From Paulinella micropora (lineage: Eukaryota > Cercozoa > Imbricatea > Euglyphida > Paulinellidae): a DNA stretch of 64,000 bases. The notes beneath the pieces were generated by a model that saw only the letters and a program-made list of their open reading frames with translations, was not told the DNA's origin and searched no databases. The position numbers were made by a program, and so were the translations under genes. Of this stretch, positions 23,634 through 32,889 are shown in pieces. Numbering within the stretch: position 1 is the stretch's first letter; every line of letters begins with the position of its first letter. The stretch is from contig WBZZ01001140.1 in the NCBI GenBank assembly GCA_019918135.1, forward strand, positions 139,501 to 203,500, given 5' to 3'.

Positions 23634-23679
<46 letters not shown>

Positions 23680-23924
23680 GTCAAGTTCTACCATCTGGGC
23701 CCTGTCGCCAGTTCGATTCCCGTCGGTGCCACCAGTATTTTCATTGAACATACCGATCCGTTTGGACCAGTATTTTCATTGAACATACCGGCCCGTCTGG
23801 AAGTGTTGGAACTGCCCTTGCGGGGGTGTCATTAGAGCTTATCGTCAATTCTTCGTACTCCCCTCACGGGTGAGACGATGGAGGCGCATGTGCAGAAATG
23901 CATCAGCCATTGACAGAGAAGCAC
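23680..23924 (+). mobile_element. tRNA-derived SINE, 5'-shortened
   Basis: Lacks the first 23 or so bases, as expected from incomplete reverse transcription. It keeps the B box and the doubled internal segment. Confidence 0.9.
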
Positions 23925-23972
23925 TGTTATTATTATTATATTATTATTGTTGTTATTATTATTATTATTAAT

Positions 23973-24203
23973 GGACACCGTGATAGCCCAGTGGTCAAGT
24001 CCTACCACCTGGGCCCTGTCGCCAGTTCGATTCCCGTCGGTGCCACCAGTATTTTCATTGAACATACCGGTCCGTCTGGAAGTGTTGGAACTGCCCGTGC
24101 GGGGGCGTCATTAGAGCCTATCGTCAATTCTTTGTACTCCCCTCACGGGTGAGACGATGGAGGCGCATGTGCAGATTTGCATCAGCCATTGACAGAGAAG
24201 CAC
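23973..24203 (+). mobile_element. tRNA-derived SINE, short form
   Basis: Full 5' end, but only one copy of the TATTTTCATTGAACATACCG segment. It has a slightly diverged 3' end (GCAGATTTGCATC). Confidence 0.92.
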
Positions 24204-24219
24204 TATTATTATTATTATT

Positions 24220-24625
24220 CAGCCCAATGGCCTCAAGGCGTTAAACCGTGACGCCAACTCATAACCCTTTGGTGGTAGATGCTGGGGAGGAGGGTCGTTG
24301 CGCGCGTAAAAGATCTTAAACTCCGCATATGCTGGTTGATAGCCCAGAACCCAGCAGACACCAGATTGTTATGGGTGGGGTTTCGAGGCAGCTCTAGCAA
24401 CCGCGCTTGGTGTATGCACTTGCACATTCGGTGACGTCTTGCAAGAGGTTGCTGGGACTGCGGAATAACCTCGGCTTAGTGCAGTCTTGCCCTCAGGAGC
24501 TCCATCGGTGGCCCCGATCATCAGGCGAGAGACTGACACGGGGGGTGGAGGACCTCGAACAAGGGTATTGGAGGCTTATGTCCGTTGAGGATATGCCATT
24601 AGCTGCATCAGTACGCCTCAGATAT

Positions 24626-24627
<2 letters not shown>
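24220..24627 (+). mobile_element. SINE-like element B, copy 1
   Basis: About 408 bp starting CAGCCCAATGGCC between (ATT)n tracts. There is no tRNA head that I recognise. A second copy lies at 24982-25396. It contains GTTGATAGCCCAGAACCCAG and ends in a GGCTTATGTCCG-type 3' region. Confidence 0.8.
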
Positions 24628-24672
<45 letters not shown>

Positions 24673-24947
24673 GGACACCGTGATAGCCCAGTGGTCAAGT
24701 TCTACCATCTGGGCCCTGTCGCCAGTTCGATTCCCGTCGGTGCCACCAGTATTTTCATTGAACATACCGGTCTATTTCTGGACCAGTATTTTCATTGAAC
24801 ATACCGGCCCGTCTGGAAGTGTTGGAACTGCCCTTGCGGGGGTGTCATTAGAGCTTATCGTCAATTCTTCGTACTCCCCTCAAGGGTGAGACGATGGAGG
24901 CGCATGTGCAGAAATGCATCAGCCATTGACAGAGAAGCACGAAGCAC
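24673..24947 (+). mobile_element. tRNA-derived SINE, full length, long form
   Basis: Same structure as 23366-23633, with a small GAAGCAC duplication at the 3' end. Confidence 0.92.
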
Positions 24948-24981
<34 letters not shown>

Positions 24982-24984
<3 letters not shown>

Positions 24985-25396
24985 CCCAATGGCCTTACGG
25001 CCTTAAACTGTGATGCTAACTCAAAACCATTTGGTGGAAGATGCTGGGGAGGAGGGTCGTTGGGCGCCTGTCGAAGATCTTAAACTCCGCATATGCCGGT
25101 TGATAGCTCGTGGACCCAGCGGATACCAAATTGTTATGGGTGGGGTTTTGAGGTAGTTCTAGCAACCATGCTTGGTGTACGCACTTGCACATTCGGCAAC
25201 GTTTTGCAAGAGGTTGTTGGGACTGCGGAATAACCTCGGCTTAGTGTAGTCTTGCCCTCAGGAGCTCCATCGGTGGCCCCTATAATCAGTCGAGAGACTG
25301 ACTAGGTGGGGATGGAGCACCTCGAACAAGGGCATGGAGGCTCATGTCCGGAAACGGATCGTGCAATCAGCTGCATCAGTATGCCTTAGAGGAAGT
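24982..25396 (+). mobile_element. SINE-like element B, copy 2
   Basis: Aligns along its length with 24220-24627 with many point differences, so it is clearly older than the SINE copies around it, or from another subfamily. Confidence 0.8.
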
Positions 25397-25447
25397 ATTA
25401 TTATTATTATTATTATTATTGTTATTATTATTATTATTATTATTAGT

Positions 25448-25686
25448 GGCACCGCGATAGCCCAGTGGTTAAGGTCTACCATATGGGACCTGTCGCCAGT
25501 TCGATTCCCGTCGGGGCCAGTATTTTCAAAGGATATTTTCTTTGAAAGTACTGGTCTGTCTGGAAGGCTTGGAGCTGCCTTGCGGGGGTGTCAGTAGAAC
25601 CTATCGTCAAATCTTCGTACTCCCCTCACGGGTGAGACGATGGAGGCACATGGGCAGAAATGCATTCGCCATTGACTGAGAAGCAC
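25448..25686 (+). mobile_element. tRNA-derived SINE, variant with GGCACCG start
   Basis: Starts GGCACCGCGATAGCCCAGTG and has a CAAAGGATATTTTCTTTGAA segment in place of the doubled motif. With 27563-27800 it forms a second subfamily closer to an intact tRNA, because its 5' GGCACCG can pair with CGGTGCC after the B box. Confidence 0.9.
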
Positions 25687-25713
25687 TATAATTATCATTA
25701 TTATTATTATTAC

Positions 25714-25747
<34 letters not shown>

Positions 25748-25749
25748 TT

Positions 25750-25898
25750 TCATTGAACATACCGGCCCGTCTGGAAGTGTTGGAACTGCCCTTGCGGGGG
25801 TGTCATTAGAGCTTATCGTCAATTCTTCGTACTCCCCTCACGGGTGAGACGATGGAGGCGCATGTGCAGAAATGCATCAGCCATTGACAGAGAAGCAC
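25750..25898 (+). mobile_element. tRNA-derived SINE, 3' part only
   Basis: Starts at CATTGAACATACC inside the usual unit and keeps the normal 3' end and tail. Confidence 0.88.
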
Positions 25899-25964
<66 letters not shown>

Positions 25965-26195
25965 GGACACCGTGATAGCCCAGTGGTCATGTTCTACCAT
26001 CTGGGCCCTGTCGCCAGTTCGATTCCCGTCGGCGCCACCAGTATTTTCGTGGAACATACCGGTCCGTCTGGAAGTGTTGGAACTGCCCTTGCGGGGGTGT
26101 CATTAGAGCCTATCGTCAAATCTTCGTACTCCCCTCACGGGTGAGACGATGGAGGCGCATGTGCAGATTTGCATCAGCCATTGACAGAGAAGCAC
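25965..26195 (+). mobile_element. tRNA-derived SINE, short form
   Basis: Full 5' end with A and B boxes and a single internal motif. Same subfamily as 23973-24203. Confidence 0.92.
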
Positions 26196-26253
<58 letters not shown>

Positions 26254-26254
<1 letters not shown>

Positions 26255-26426
26255 GGGAGTACATAGGCCATCGGTCCTTTCCATGGGCTGATTGGTATAA
26301 AGCTCCTAGAGTAATGTTCTATGCCGTCACTTCCTTTATTCCACCGATTGGTGTGGAGACTTTCCTTATGGAATGGAGGACTGGATGCACATGGCCTTTT
26401 GGCTCAGCAATTGGCAGGAGATACAC
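26254..26426 (+). mobile_element. SINE-like element C, copy 1
   Basis: About 173 bp starting AGGGAGTACATAGGCCATCG and ending GGCAGGAGATACAC before (TTA)n. Near-identical copies lie at 27063 and 28725, and an inverted fragment at 21019-21064. Confidence 0.88.
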
Positions 26427-26454
26427 TATTATTATTATTATTATTATTATTATT

Positions 26455-26721
26455 GACACCGTGATAGCCCAGTGGTCAAGTTCTACCATCTGGGCCCTGT
26501 CGCCAGTTCGATTCCCGTCGGTGCCACCAGTATTTTCATTGAACATACCGGTCTATTTCTGGACCAGTATTTTCATTGAACATACCGGTCCGTCTGGAAG
26601 TGTTGGAACTGCCCTTGCGGGGGTGTCATTAGAGCTTATCGTCAATTCTTCGTACTCCCCTCAAGGGTGAGACGATGGAGGCGCATGTGCAGAAATGCAT
26701 CAGCCATTGACAGAGAAGCAC
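26455..26721 (+). mobile_element. tRNA-derived SINE, near full length, long form
   Basis: Begins GACACCGTGATAGCC one base short of the usual start. It has the doubled internal motif and the standard 3' end. Confidence 0.92.
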
Positions 26722-26782
<61 letters not shown>

Positions 26783-26783
<1 letters not shown>

Positions 26784-27010
26784 CATCTGGGCCCTGTCGC
26801 CAGTTCGATTCCCGTCGGTGCCACCAGTATTTTCATTGAACCTATTTCTGGACCATTATTTTCATTGAACATACCGGCCCGTCTGGAAGTGTTGGAACTG
26901 CCCTTGCGGGGGTGTCATTAGAGCTTATCGTCAATTCTTCGTACTCCCCTCACGGGTGAGACGATGGAGGCGCATGTGCAGAAATGCATCAGCCATTGAC
27001 AGAGAAGCAC
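26783..27010 (+). mobile_element. tRNA-derived SINE, 5'-shortened
   Basis: Starts at CCATCTGGGCCC, so the A box is absent and the B box is kept. Confidence 0.9.
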
Positions 27011-27062
<52 letters not shown>

Positions 27063-27063
<1 letters not shown>

Positions 27064-27235
27064 GGGAGTACATAGGCCATCGGTCCTTTCCATGGGCTGA
27101 TTGGTATAAAGCTCCTAGAGTAATGTTCTATGCCGTCACTTCCTTTATTCCACCGATTGGTGTGGAGACTTTCCTTATGGAATGGAGGACTGGATGCACA
27201 TGGCCTTTTGGCTCAGCAATTGGCAGGAGATACAC
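27063..27235 (+). mobile_element. SINE-like element C, copy 2
   Basis: Appears identical by eye to the copy at 26254-26426 over its length. Confidence 0.88.
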
Positions 27236-27277
<42 letters not shown>

Positions 27278-27278
<1 letters not shown>

Positions 27279-27326
27279 GATGGAGGCGCATGTGCAGAAA
27301 TGCATCAGCCATTGACAGAGAAGCAC
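27278..27326 (+). mobile_element. tRNA-derived SINE, 3' end only
   Basis: Only GATGGAGGCGCATGTGCAG to GAGAAGCAC remains, between (TTA)n tracts. Confidence 0.85.
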
Positions 27327-27351
27327 TATTATTATTATTATTATTATTATT

Positions 27352-27440
27352 CTTGGGAGCGGAGCCGCGTCACCGAACGGCCCCGTGCTACCAATGGATG
27401 CACATGTCCGACAGGATCAAATGCCAATTGACTGATAAGT
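27352..27440 (+). mobile_element. SINE-like element D
   Basis: CTTGGGAGCGGAGCCGCG to GACTGATAAGT, about 89 bp, between (ATT)n tracts. Its GGATGCACATGTCC end matches the shared 3' end of the other units. Confidence 0.65.
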
Positions 27441-27497
27441 CTATTATTATTATTATTATTGTTATTATTATTATCATCATCATCATCATCATGATCA

Positions 27498-27560
<63 letters not shown>

Positions 27561-27562
27561 GT
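27441..27562. repeat. (ATT)n with an (ATC)n block
   Basis: A tail tract in which the triplet changes to ATC for about ten units and back to ATT. Confidence 0.88.
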
Positions 27563-27800
27563 GGCACCGCGATAGCCCAGTGGTTAAGGTCTACCATCTG
27601 GGACCTGTCGCCAGTTCGATTCCTCTCGGTGCCAGTATTTTCAAAGGATATTTTCTTTGAAAGTATTGGTCTGTCTGGAAGGCTTGGAGCTGCCTTGCAG
27701 GGGTGTCAGTAGAGCCTATCGTCAAATCTGTGTACTCCCCTCACGGGTGAGACGATGGAGGTACATGTGCAGAAATGCATTCGCCATTGACTGAGAAGCA
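27563..27800 (+). mobile_element. tRNA-derived SINE, variant with GGCACCG start
   Basis: The best tRNA-like head in the array. GGCACCG (27563-27569) can pair with CGGTGCC after the B box, as an acceptor stem would. The rest matches 25448-25686. Confidence 0.9.
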
Positions 27801-27801
27801 C

Positions 27802-27867
<66 letters not shown>

Positions 27868-27976
27868 CCTTGCGGGGGTGTCATTAGAGCCTATCGTCAA
27901 TTCTTCGTACTCCCCTCACGGGTGAGACGATGGAGGCGCATGTGCAGAAATGCATCAGCCATTGACAGAGAAGCAC
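27868..27976 (+). mobile_element. tRNA-derived SINE, 3' half only
   Basis: Begins at CCTTGCGGGGGTGTC and runs to the normal 3' end. Confidence 0.88.
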
Positions 27977-28010
<34 letters not shown>

Positions 28011-28012
28011 TT

Positions 28013-28280
28013 GGACACCGTGATAGCCCAGTGGTCAAGTTCTACCATCTGGGCCCTGTCGCCAGTTCGATTCCCGTCGGTGCCACCAGTATTTTCATTG
28101 AACATACCGGTCTATTTCTGGACCAGTATTTTCATTGAACATACCGGCCCGTCTGGAAGTGTTGGAACTGCCCTTGCGGGGGTGTCATTAGAGCTTATCG
28201 TCAATTCTTCGTACTCCCCTCACGGGTGAGACGATGGAGGCGCATGTGCAGAAATGCATCAGCCATTGACAGAGAAGCAC
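28013..28280 (+). mobile_element. tRNA-derived SINE, full length, long form
   Basis: Near-identical to 28311-28578, its direct neighbour. Confidence 0.93.
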
Positions 28281-28310
28281 TATTATTATTATTATTATTA
28301 TTATTATTAT

Positions 28311-28578
28311 GGACACCGTGATAGCCCAGTGGTCAAGTTCTACCATCTGGGCCCTGTCGCCAGTTCGATTCCCGTCGGTGCCACCAGTATTTTCATTGAA
28401 CATACCGGTCTATTTCTGGACCAGTATTTTCATTGAACATACCGGCCCGTCTGGAAGTGTTGGAACTGCCCTTGCGGGGGTGTCATTAGAGCTTATCGTC
28501 AATTCTTCGTACTCCCCTCACGGGTGAGACGATGGAGGCGCATGTGCAGAAATGCATCAGCCATTGACAGAGAAGCAC
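28311..28578 (+). mobile_element. tRNA-derived SINE, full length, long form
   Basis: The second of two adjacent near-identical 268-bp copies separated only by (TTA)n. This could be two insertions or a tandem duplication. Confidence 0.93.
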
Positions 28579-28612
<34 letters not shown>

Positions 28613-28616
<4 letters not shown>

Positions 28617-28664
28617 GAGGCACATGTCCAGGATCTGGATCTGCTGCTATAGTCTGAGGAAGCC

Positions 28665-28665
<1 letters not shown>
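28613..28665 (+). mobile_element. SINE-like element E, fragment
   Basis: AATGGAGGCACATGTCCAGG to GAGGAAGCC, then (TATTAT)n. It shares the GGAGGCACATG-type 3' region only. Confidence 0.6.
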
Positions 28666-28707
<42 letters not shown>

Positions 28708-28724
28708 GTTATTATTATTATTAT

Positions 28725-28898
28725 TAGGGAGTACATAGGCCATCGGTCCTTTCCATGGGCTGATTGGTATAAAGCTCCTAGAGTAATGTTCTATGCAGTC
28801 ACTTCCTTTATTCCACCGATTGGTGTGGAGACTTTCCTTATGGAATGGAGGACTGGATGCACATGGCCTTTTGGCTCAGCAATTGGCAGGAGATACAC
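28725..28898 (+). mobile_element. SINE-like element C, copy 3
   Basis: Same as 26254-26426 with one difference noticed (GCAGTC for GCCGTC). Confidence 0.88.
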
Positions 28899-28968
28899 TA
28901 TTATTATTATTATTATTATTACTATTACTTTACTATTATCTTTTATTATTAATTTTATTTTCTTTATT

Positions 28969-29012
<44 letters not shown>

Positions 29013-29089
29013 TGTTTTACTAATCATGATTAGGGTCACCATCTAGTTAAATCAATAGCTCTTGAGCAAACGATTTGTATGGATGATCA

Positions 29090-29160
29090 GAAGTTAAGCT
29101 TAACTTCATTAAATCGAAGGCCTAGGCCTAGGCCTAGTAGTAGTAGTAGTAGTCGTCGTA
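29090..29160. other. Junction of repeat DNA and the virus-like element
   Basis: An 18-bp perfect palindrome (GAAGTTAAGCTTAACTTC, 29090-29107) is followed by a second one made of three AGGCCT units (29118-29135) and a (TAG)n/(TCG)n tract. To the left is (AAT)n host repeat DNA; to the right GC-rich coding DNA starts at once. The gene at its right edge loses similarity to its paralogue exactly here. Confidence 0.6.
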
Positions 29161-30335
29161 GTAGTGCCGGTGCGCACTAGTCCATGGGGCTCGTCCAGTG
29201 TGTAAAGGTACAAGTCGTTGCCGAGGACTTCGCCTGCCATCGTAGCCTCCAGCTCGCTCTCTATCTCGAGGTCTTCCCCGTGACCCCAGGCGTTCTTTTG
29301 GACTAGGTACAAGAACCAATGCGCCAGCGGGATAGCAGTGCTGTTGAGATTGCAGCGGGGCAGCCGCGCGCACATGATCCGCGCGACCTCGCTGAAGACC
29401 CGAGTGCCGTTGATAGTCTGGAAACGGTCCAGAACGGCGGGATTCGCCGGGCGCAACACTTCCATGACCGCCTGCCGCAGCGCCGCCAACGCCTCCTCGT
29501 TGGCGCTCTGCGTTACGCCCTCATCGATTTCGACCTTCTCGTTTCCCGTGGGCACCGCTTCGTCCAGGTACCGTTCGCGTACGTGCTTGGCGTGCAGGGT
29601 CAGGGACCTCGCCAGCTTTTCGGAAAAAGTTCTGGCTTGTTCGGTCATCATCCGCGACCAGCGCGGGTTCCCTTTGCAGGTCGAGCCCGCGGGCCGCAGC
29701 TCGTTCTCGGGTATATCGTCTTCTTCCTCCGCAGAGAGCATCACGGGCACGGCGCCTATCAAGAGCTTCCGGCGTTTGGACGCATTCTCTTCCTGCAAGC
29801 GCGTGATTGTCATTTGTTGCTTCAAGGCCAGGTCCGCCAGCGCCAGCCGGGCTTCCTGTTGAGTAATGATGGCTTCCTTGTCTTTTAAAGCCAGCTCTTT
29901 GGCCTCGACCAGTTTTTGGAGCTGTGTAATCAACACTGTCTGCAAGGCCAGTGCCCCGTCCGCCTGTCCCTTGTCAAAGCCGGCCAGTCCCGCTCGCATC
30001 GCATCACGTAGCTCCTGTGGCATTTCTTGTCGACGCACAGGCAGGGCCTGTTCGAGCGCTTCGTCGCCAGTCGAGGCCCGCGTAGCTAGGTTCGCCAACT
30101 CTTGTCGTAATGCTTTACAGCGCGGGTGATCAAAGTGACATAACAATGTAAGCAGATCCTTAAAGCGTACGCACGGGACTCCCCGGCTTTCGCCCTCCTT
30201 GACTTCGCGTGCTGATGTTGACATATCCCGATTGGCCCGTGAAGTTTTGTACGGAAACCGTCCAGAAACAAACAAAAAGCAGCTAAGCTGCGCACTAAGA
30301 ACTTGAGCGCAGCAGATACTTAGCGGGGAGGCCAC
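29109..30335 (-). CDS. BRO-like protein A with a long coiled coil
   Basis: I do not recognise a precise family. The N-terminal part (FPYKTSRAN..., then GVPCVRFKDLLTLLCHFDHP) resembles the DNA-binding domains of virus BRO/MSV199-type proteins, which is tentative. The middle is a predicted coiled coil (residues about 125-215, with KLVEAKELALKDKEAIITQQ-like heptads). The C-terminal part ends YLYTLDEPHGLVR, shared with the fragment at 30295-30534. An in-frame ATG at 30224 is a possible start. The end lies in the junction repeat, so the last residues are not reliable. It may be a regulatory DNA-binding protein. Confidence 0.5.
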   Translation of the reverse strand: MASPLSICCAQVLSAQLSCFLFVSGRFPYKTSRANRDMSTSAREVKEGESRGVPCVRFKDLLTLLCHFDHPRCKALRQELANLATRASTGDEALEQALPVRRQEMPQELRDAMRAGLAGFDKGQADGALALQTVLITQLQKLVEAKELALKDKEAIITQQEARLALADLALKQQMTITRLQEENASKRRKLLIGAVPVMLSAEEEDDIPENELRPAGSTCKGNPRWSRMMTEQARTFSEKLARSLTLHAKHVRERYLDEAVPTGNEKVEIDEGVTQSANEEALAALRQAVMEVLRPANPAVLDRFQTINGTRVFSEVARIMCARLPRCNLNSTAIPLAHWFLYLVQKNAWGHGEDLEIESELEATMAGEVLGNDLYLYTLDEPHGLVRTGTTTTTTTTTTRPRPRPSI

Positions 30336-30534
30336 GAGCCTTCAAGCATTGCTGTGCCTCCGAGTCGCCACCCCGTGCTAGCTCCAGTTTCTTAGTTCGC
30401 AGCTCAAACTCGGTGGTGCAGGCGCGCACTAGTCCATGGGAATCGTCCAGTGTGTAAAGATGCAAGTCGTCGCCCGGGGCAAGATCAAAAAAGGCAACGC
30501 CAAGATTTGAGATCCAGCAGAAAAAATCAGACAC
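30295..30534 (-). CDS. C-terminal piece of a BRO-like paralogue
   Basis: Contains DDLHLYTLDDSHGLVRA, closely matching NDLYLYTLDEPHGLVRT at the end of the gene to its left. It then continues with a charged helical tail ending in LRSSS. It is probably the last part of the same type of gene as 31317-31856, with the HNH gene lying between. Confidence 0.5.
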   Translation of the reverse strand: MSDFFCWISNLGVAFFDLAPGDDLHLYTLDDSHGLVRACTTEFELRTKKLELARGGDSEAQQCLKARGLPAKYLLRSSS

Positions 30535-30609
30535 TTGAGTAAAACCAGAAAACTTTTATTCATATCACTACTAGTGCTCTGCCTAAAAGACTTCTACATT
30601 TCTTCTAGG

Positions 30610-31320
30610 TCATCCAGTGTTATTTCTCTTGTGTACTTCTTTTTTATGTACTTGGCAAAAAGAATGGCGGTGCGTGCAGCCGTAGGCCCTGTAAAAAAAA
30701 GAATGCACACACACATGCATTAGCAAACAAAAAAAAAGAAGTATGCAAGCGAACAAGTTACCAATGTACTGGGCCTTGGCCGGCATCCACCACGACGCGA
30801 ATTTCTGATTGAAGATCTCGGGCATCAGCGCGTAGTTCCGCGGGTGGTCAGCGCCGCCGAGCGAGTCCGGGATAATATGGTCAATGTGGAACGGGACCTT
30901 GCGCACGCCACCTTTGTCGAAATAATCGCGGAAGTAGATGCTGCCTCGGTGTGCCAGGACCCAGGCACGCGCCTGTGCCCGCGTCATAAAATGTTTGGTG
31001 TTGGTCAGCGGCTTGATAAACCCGAGGTACACGGGCTGTGGCTCAATCTCGTGCGCTGGATGGATCTTGCGCATCTCTGCAATCATTTGATTCAGATACT
31101 TCTTGCCATTAGAAGGCGTGATGTCGCTGCCGTCCCAGTCGATCTCTTGTGTGTCAGACTGGATCACAGACAGCAGCTGCGGTTGCTGAGGTACAGCTGA
31201 CGCGTGGGTTATGAGGGCTTGTTCGGTATGTTTAACTGGTGGTTGCGCACTGGCTTCACTGGCTTCGGGTTGTGGCGGCGACAGCTTGGCCCGCTTGGCC
31301 GCGGGCTCTTCGGCAGTCAC
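30610..31320 (-). CDS. HNH endonuclease-like protein
   Basis: The core HIDHIIPDSLGGADHPRNYA followed by FNQKF has the DHI-P--GG---N----N pattern of HNH nucleases, which cut DNA with one metal ion. The N-terminal part has a KRAKL nuclear-localisation-like motif and a disordered Pro/Gln stretch. The frame has no ATG at its start, so the 5' part is probably an exon boundary. A tract ending TTTTACAG lies within its 3' part, so the C-terminus may also be spliced. It sits between two pieces of BRO-like genes, a typical place for a mobile homing-type nuclease. Confidence 0.65.
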   Translation of the reverse strand: MTAEEPAAKRAKLSPPQPEASEASAQPPVKHTEQALITHASAVPQQPQLLSVIQSDTQEIDWDGSDITPSNGKKYLNQMIAEMRKIHPAHEIEPQPVYLGFIKPLTNTKHFMTRAQARAWVLAHRGSIYFRDYFDKGGVRKVPFHIDHIIPDSLGGADHPRNYALMPEIFNQKFASWWMPAKAQYIGNLFACILLFFCLLMHVCVHSFFYRAYGCTHRHSFCQVHKKEVHKRNNTG

Positions 31321-31856
31321 GGGGGCGCCGGGTGATTAGATGCTGTGCTACTACATATTGGTAAACCCGCCATTGAGCGCGATGCAAATCCGGCCATTTC
31401 AGCGCACAGTTCCCTGCAGCGCGGGTGGTCAAAGTAACATAACACCGTAAGCAAGTCCTTGAAGCGTACACAGGGAACGCCCCTGCTTTCGCTCTCCTTG
31501 ACTTCTCGTGCCGGTGGCATTAGACCACAACCGGCCCGCGCAGTTTTGTATGGGAATTGAAAGAATTTCACACTAAGATGAGGCCAAATTTTATCTCGCA
31601 CCTGACACCACTTATTTCTGGCAGAATTCGGTTGGCAGTCCGTAAAGGCGCAAATGGCATCAGTAATGGAAAAATATTCGCCCGGACCGCGCCTGAGATT
31701 CGAAAAATCACGCGCCATGATTTGCATAAGCAACTTGTTTTCGTTTATCACGTTGGTAGGGTCGGCGCTACCACCTGGAGAAATTTGTGCCGCGGCGGCG
31801 GTGGCGACCGTCGCCACCGGTGAGGGGGCTACACTGGTCGCTTCCAGCTTGTCCAT
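31317..31856 (-). CDS. BRO-like protein, N-terminal part
   Basis: After an Ala-rich start there is ENKLLMQIMARDFSNLRRGP, then YFSITDAICAFTDCQPNSARNKW, then FFQFPYKTAR and GVPCVRFKDLLTVLCYFDHP. The last two blocks match the protein encoded at 29109-30335. The arrangement (a short wing, then a conserved helical block) is like virus BRO or KilA-type DNA-binding domains, but this is a weak match. The ATG is at 31856. Confidence 0.45.
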   Translation of the reverse strand: MDKLEATSVAPSPVATVATAAAAQISPGGSADPTNVINENKLLMQIMARDFSNLRRGPGEYFSITDAICAFTDCQPNSARNKWCQVRDKIWPHLSVKFFQFPYKTARAGCGLMPPAREVKESESRGVPCVRFKDLLTVLCYFDHPRCRELCAEMAGFASRSMAGLPICSSTASNHPAPP

Positions 31857-31869
31857 GCTTTGTTGTTGG

Positions 31870-32560
31870 CTCTATTGTGGTTCTGGCAGTACGTCGGATA
31901 GTGGACGGACAAGAGATTACCAACAAAGTGTCGACAATTTTTGCAAGAAAAGAATACATCGATCGGGGTGGGGGGGAGGTGGAGAGGGGAGGGGATTTGC
32001 GTCTCTCCCACCAAAAAAACAATTTGCGATTTAGATTGCGCAGATTTTTTTCTTGATACCGCTCAGTCAACGGCGGTCGGGGGGTGGGGAAGGAGATTGT
32101 GGGGGATTTTCAAAAAAAATCCCTTCCCAACTCTGTCACCCGCTGTCTCTTGTGCGGCCCCCCCCTCGGCCTTTCTAAGAACCTACTTTCCACCGAGGCG
32201 TGGCTCGGATGGGAGGGGGCCGTTGCAAAAAAAGGCAGTGTGTACGTTGCAAAAAAAGGCAGTGTGTACGTCCAATCGACATGAGCATGGCCTAGCTCAA
32301 GGAGGAACTGCTCCTGAAATCGCCGCGTGTAAGACGTACCAGAAAAAAAAGCTTTAATGACTGCAGAGAAAAAAAAAGAAATCAGCGCCGGGTATGAAAA
32401 TTTTAACTTTCTTTTTTAAAACGTGTTGTACTTTTTTAATTCTGCTTTTTTTTCCTTTCGTTCTCTTCTCCCAGACGTTCCATACCATGACCATCTCGCC
32501 AAGAAATAGACTGGCTCCCACTTTTTTTGCTGCGTCTTTGGTGCGGCCGCGCGGGTTTGT
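31870..32560. other. Non-coding, with a 24-bp tandem duplication
   Basis: Poly-A, poly-T and G-rich tracts with no supported gene. GTTGCAAAAAAAGGCAGTGT plus TAC is repeated exactly at 32222-32245 and 32246-32269. Confidence 0.5.
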
Positions 32561-32860
32561 TTAGGGCCGGGTTTTTCTTTTAATAAAAAAAGTGGCACGG
32601 ACGCTGCGACGGACCGAAGGCGCGAAGAGCGCGATGGCGAGCCGGCACGCCAGGCCCCAGCAAGATGTCAAGAGTAGCACCGCCGCGCCCCACAGCGCCA
32701 ACGAAACAGCCCCGCTGCTCCCGCCTGCGGTTGTAGCCAGGGTTGCGGACAACGCGGCCGCGCTGGCCGTGGCACCCAGCGTGCTAGCTAACACAACATC
32801 ACACATACAGCGCGCGTGCAATAGAACAACGATCCTGTCTTTTTCTGTCCTCGCTAGCAT
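32561..32860 (-). CDS. Small predicted membrane protein
   Basis: A 99-residue frame with ATG at 32860. Two hydrophobic Ala/Leu-rich segments, at about residues 23-48 and 51-82, could cross a membrane. A basic C-terminal tail (RRSVRATFFIKRKTRP) follows. No family is recognised. Small membrane proteins are common in large DNA viruses. GC-rich frames can mimic such segments, so confidence is moderate. Confidence 0.4.
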   Translation of the reverse strand: MLARTEKDRIVVLLHARCMCDVVLASTLGATASAAALSATLATTAGGSSGAVSLALWGAAVLLLTSCWGLACRLAIALFAPSVRRSVRATFFIKRKTRP

Positions 32861-32889
32861 GTCTCTCTCTCTCTGTCCGCACCCGTAAC

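Larger units (their letters stand above)
23366..28900 (+). mobile_element. Array of about twenty SINE and SINE-like units in (TTA)n
   Basis: Each unit ends in a (TTA)n/(ATT)n tract, and the next starts inside or directly after that tract. All clear units are in the same orientation. At least five unit types occur: the tRNA-derived SINE and elements B, C, D and E. The types share a 3' end of the form GGATGCACATG...CAATTG... followed by the tail, which suggests use of one LINE reverse transcriptase. The units are listed separately. Confidence 0.9.

Noticed and set aside
23366-28900. Functional tRNA genes at the SINE heads
   Set aside because: A and B boxes are present but the anticodon region and most acceptor stems do not form a proper tRNA, and each head continues into a SINE body.
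23060-29046. Many frames with poly-Ile, poly-Leu, poly-Asn or poly-Tyr joined to repeated peptides
   Set aside because: They are translations of (TTA)n tails and SINE bodies, not genes.
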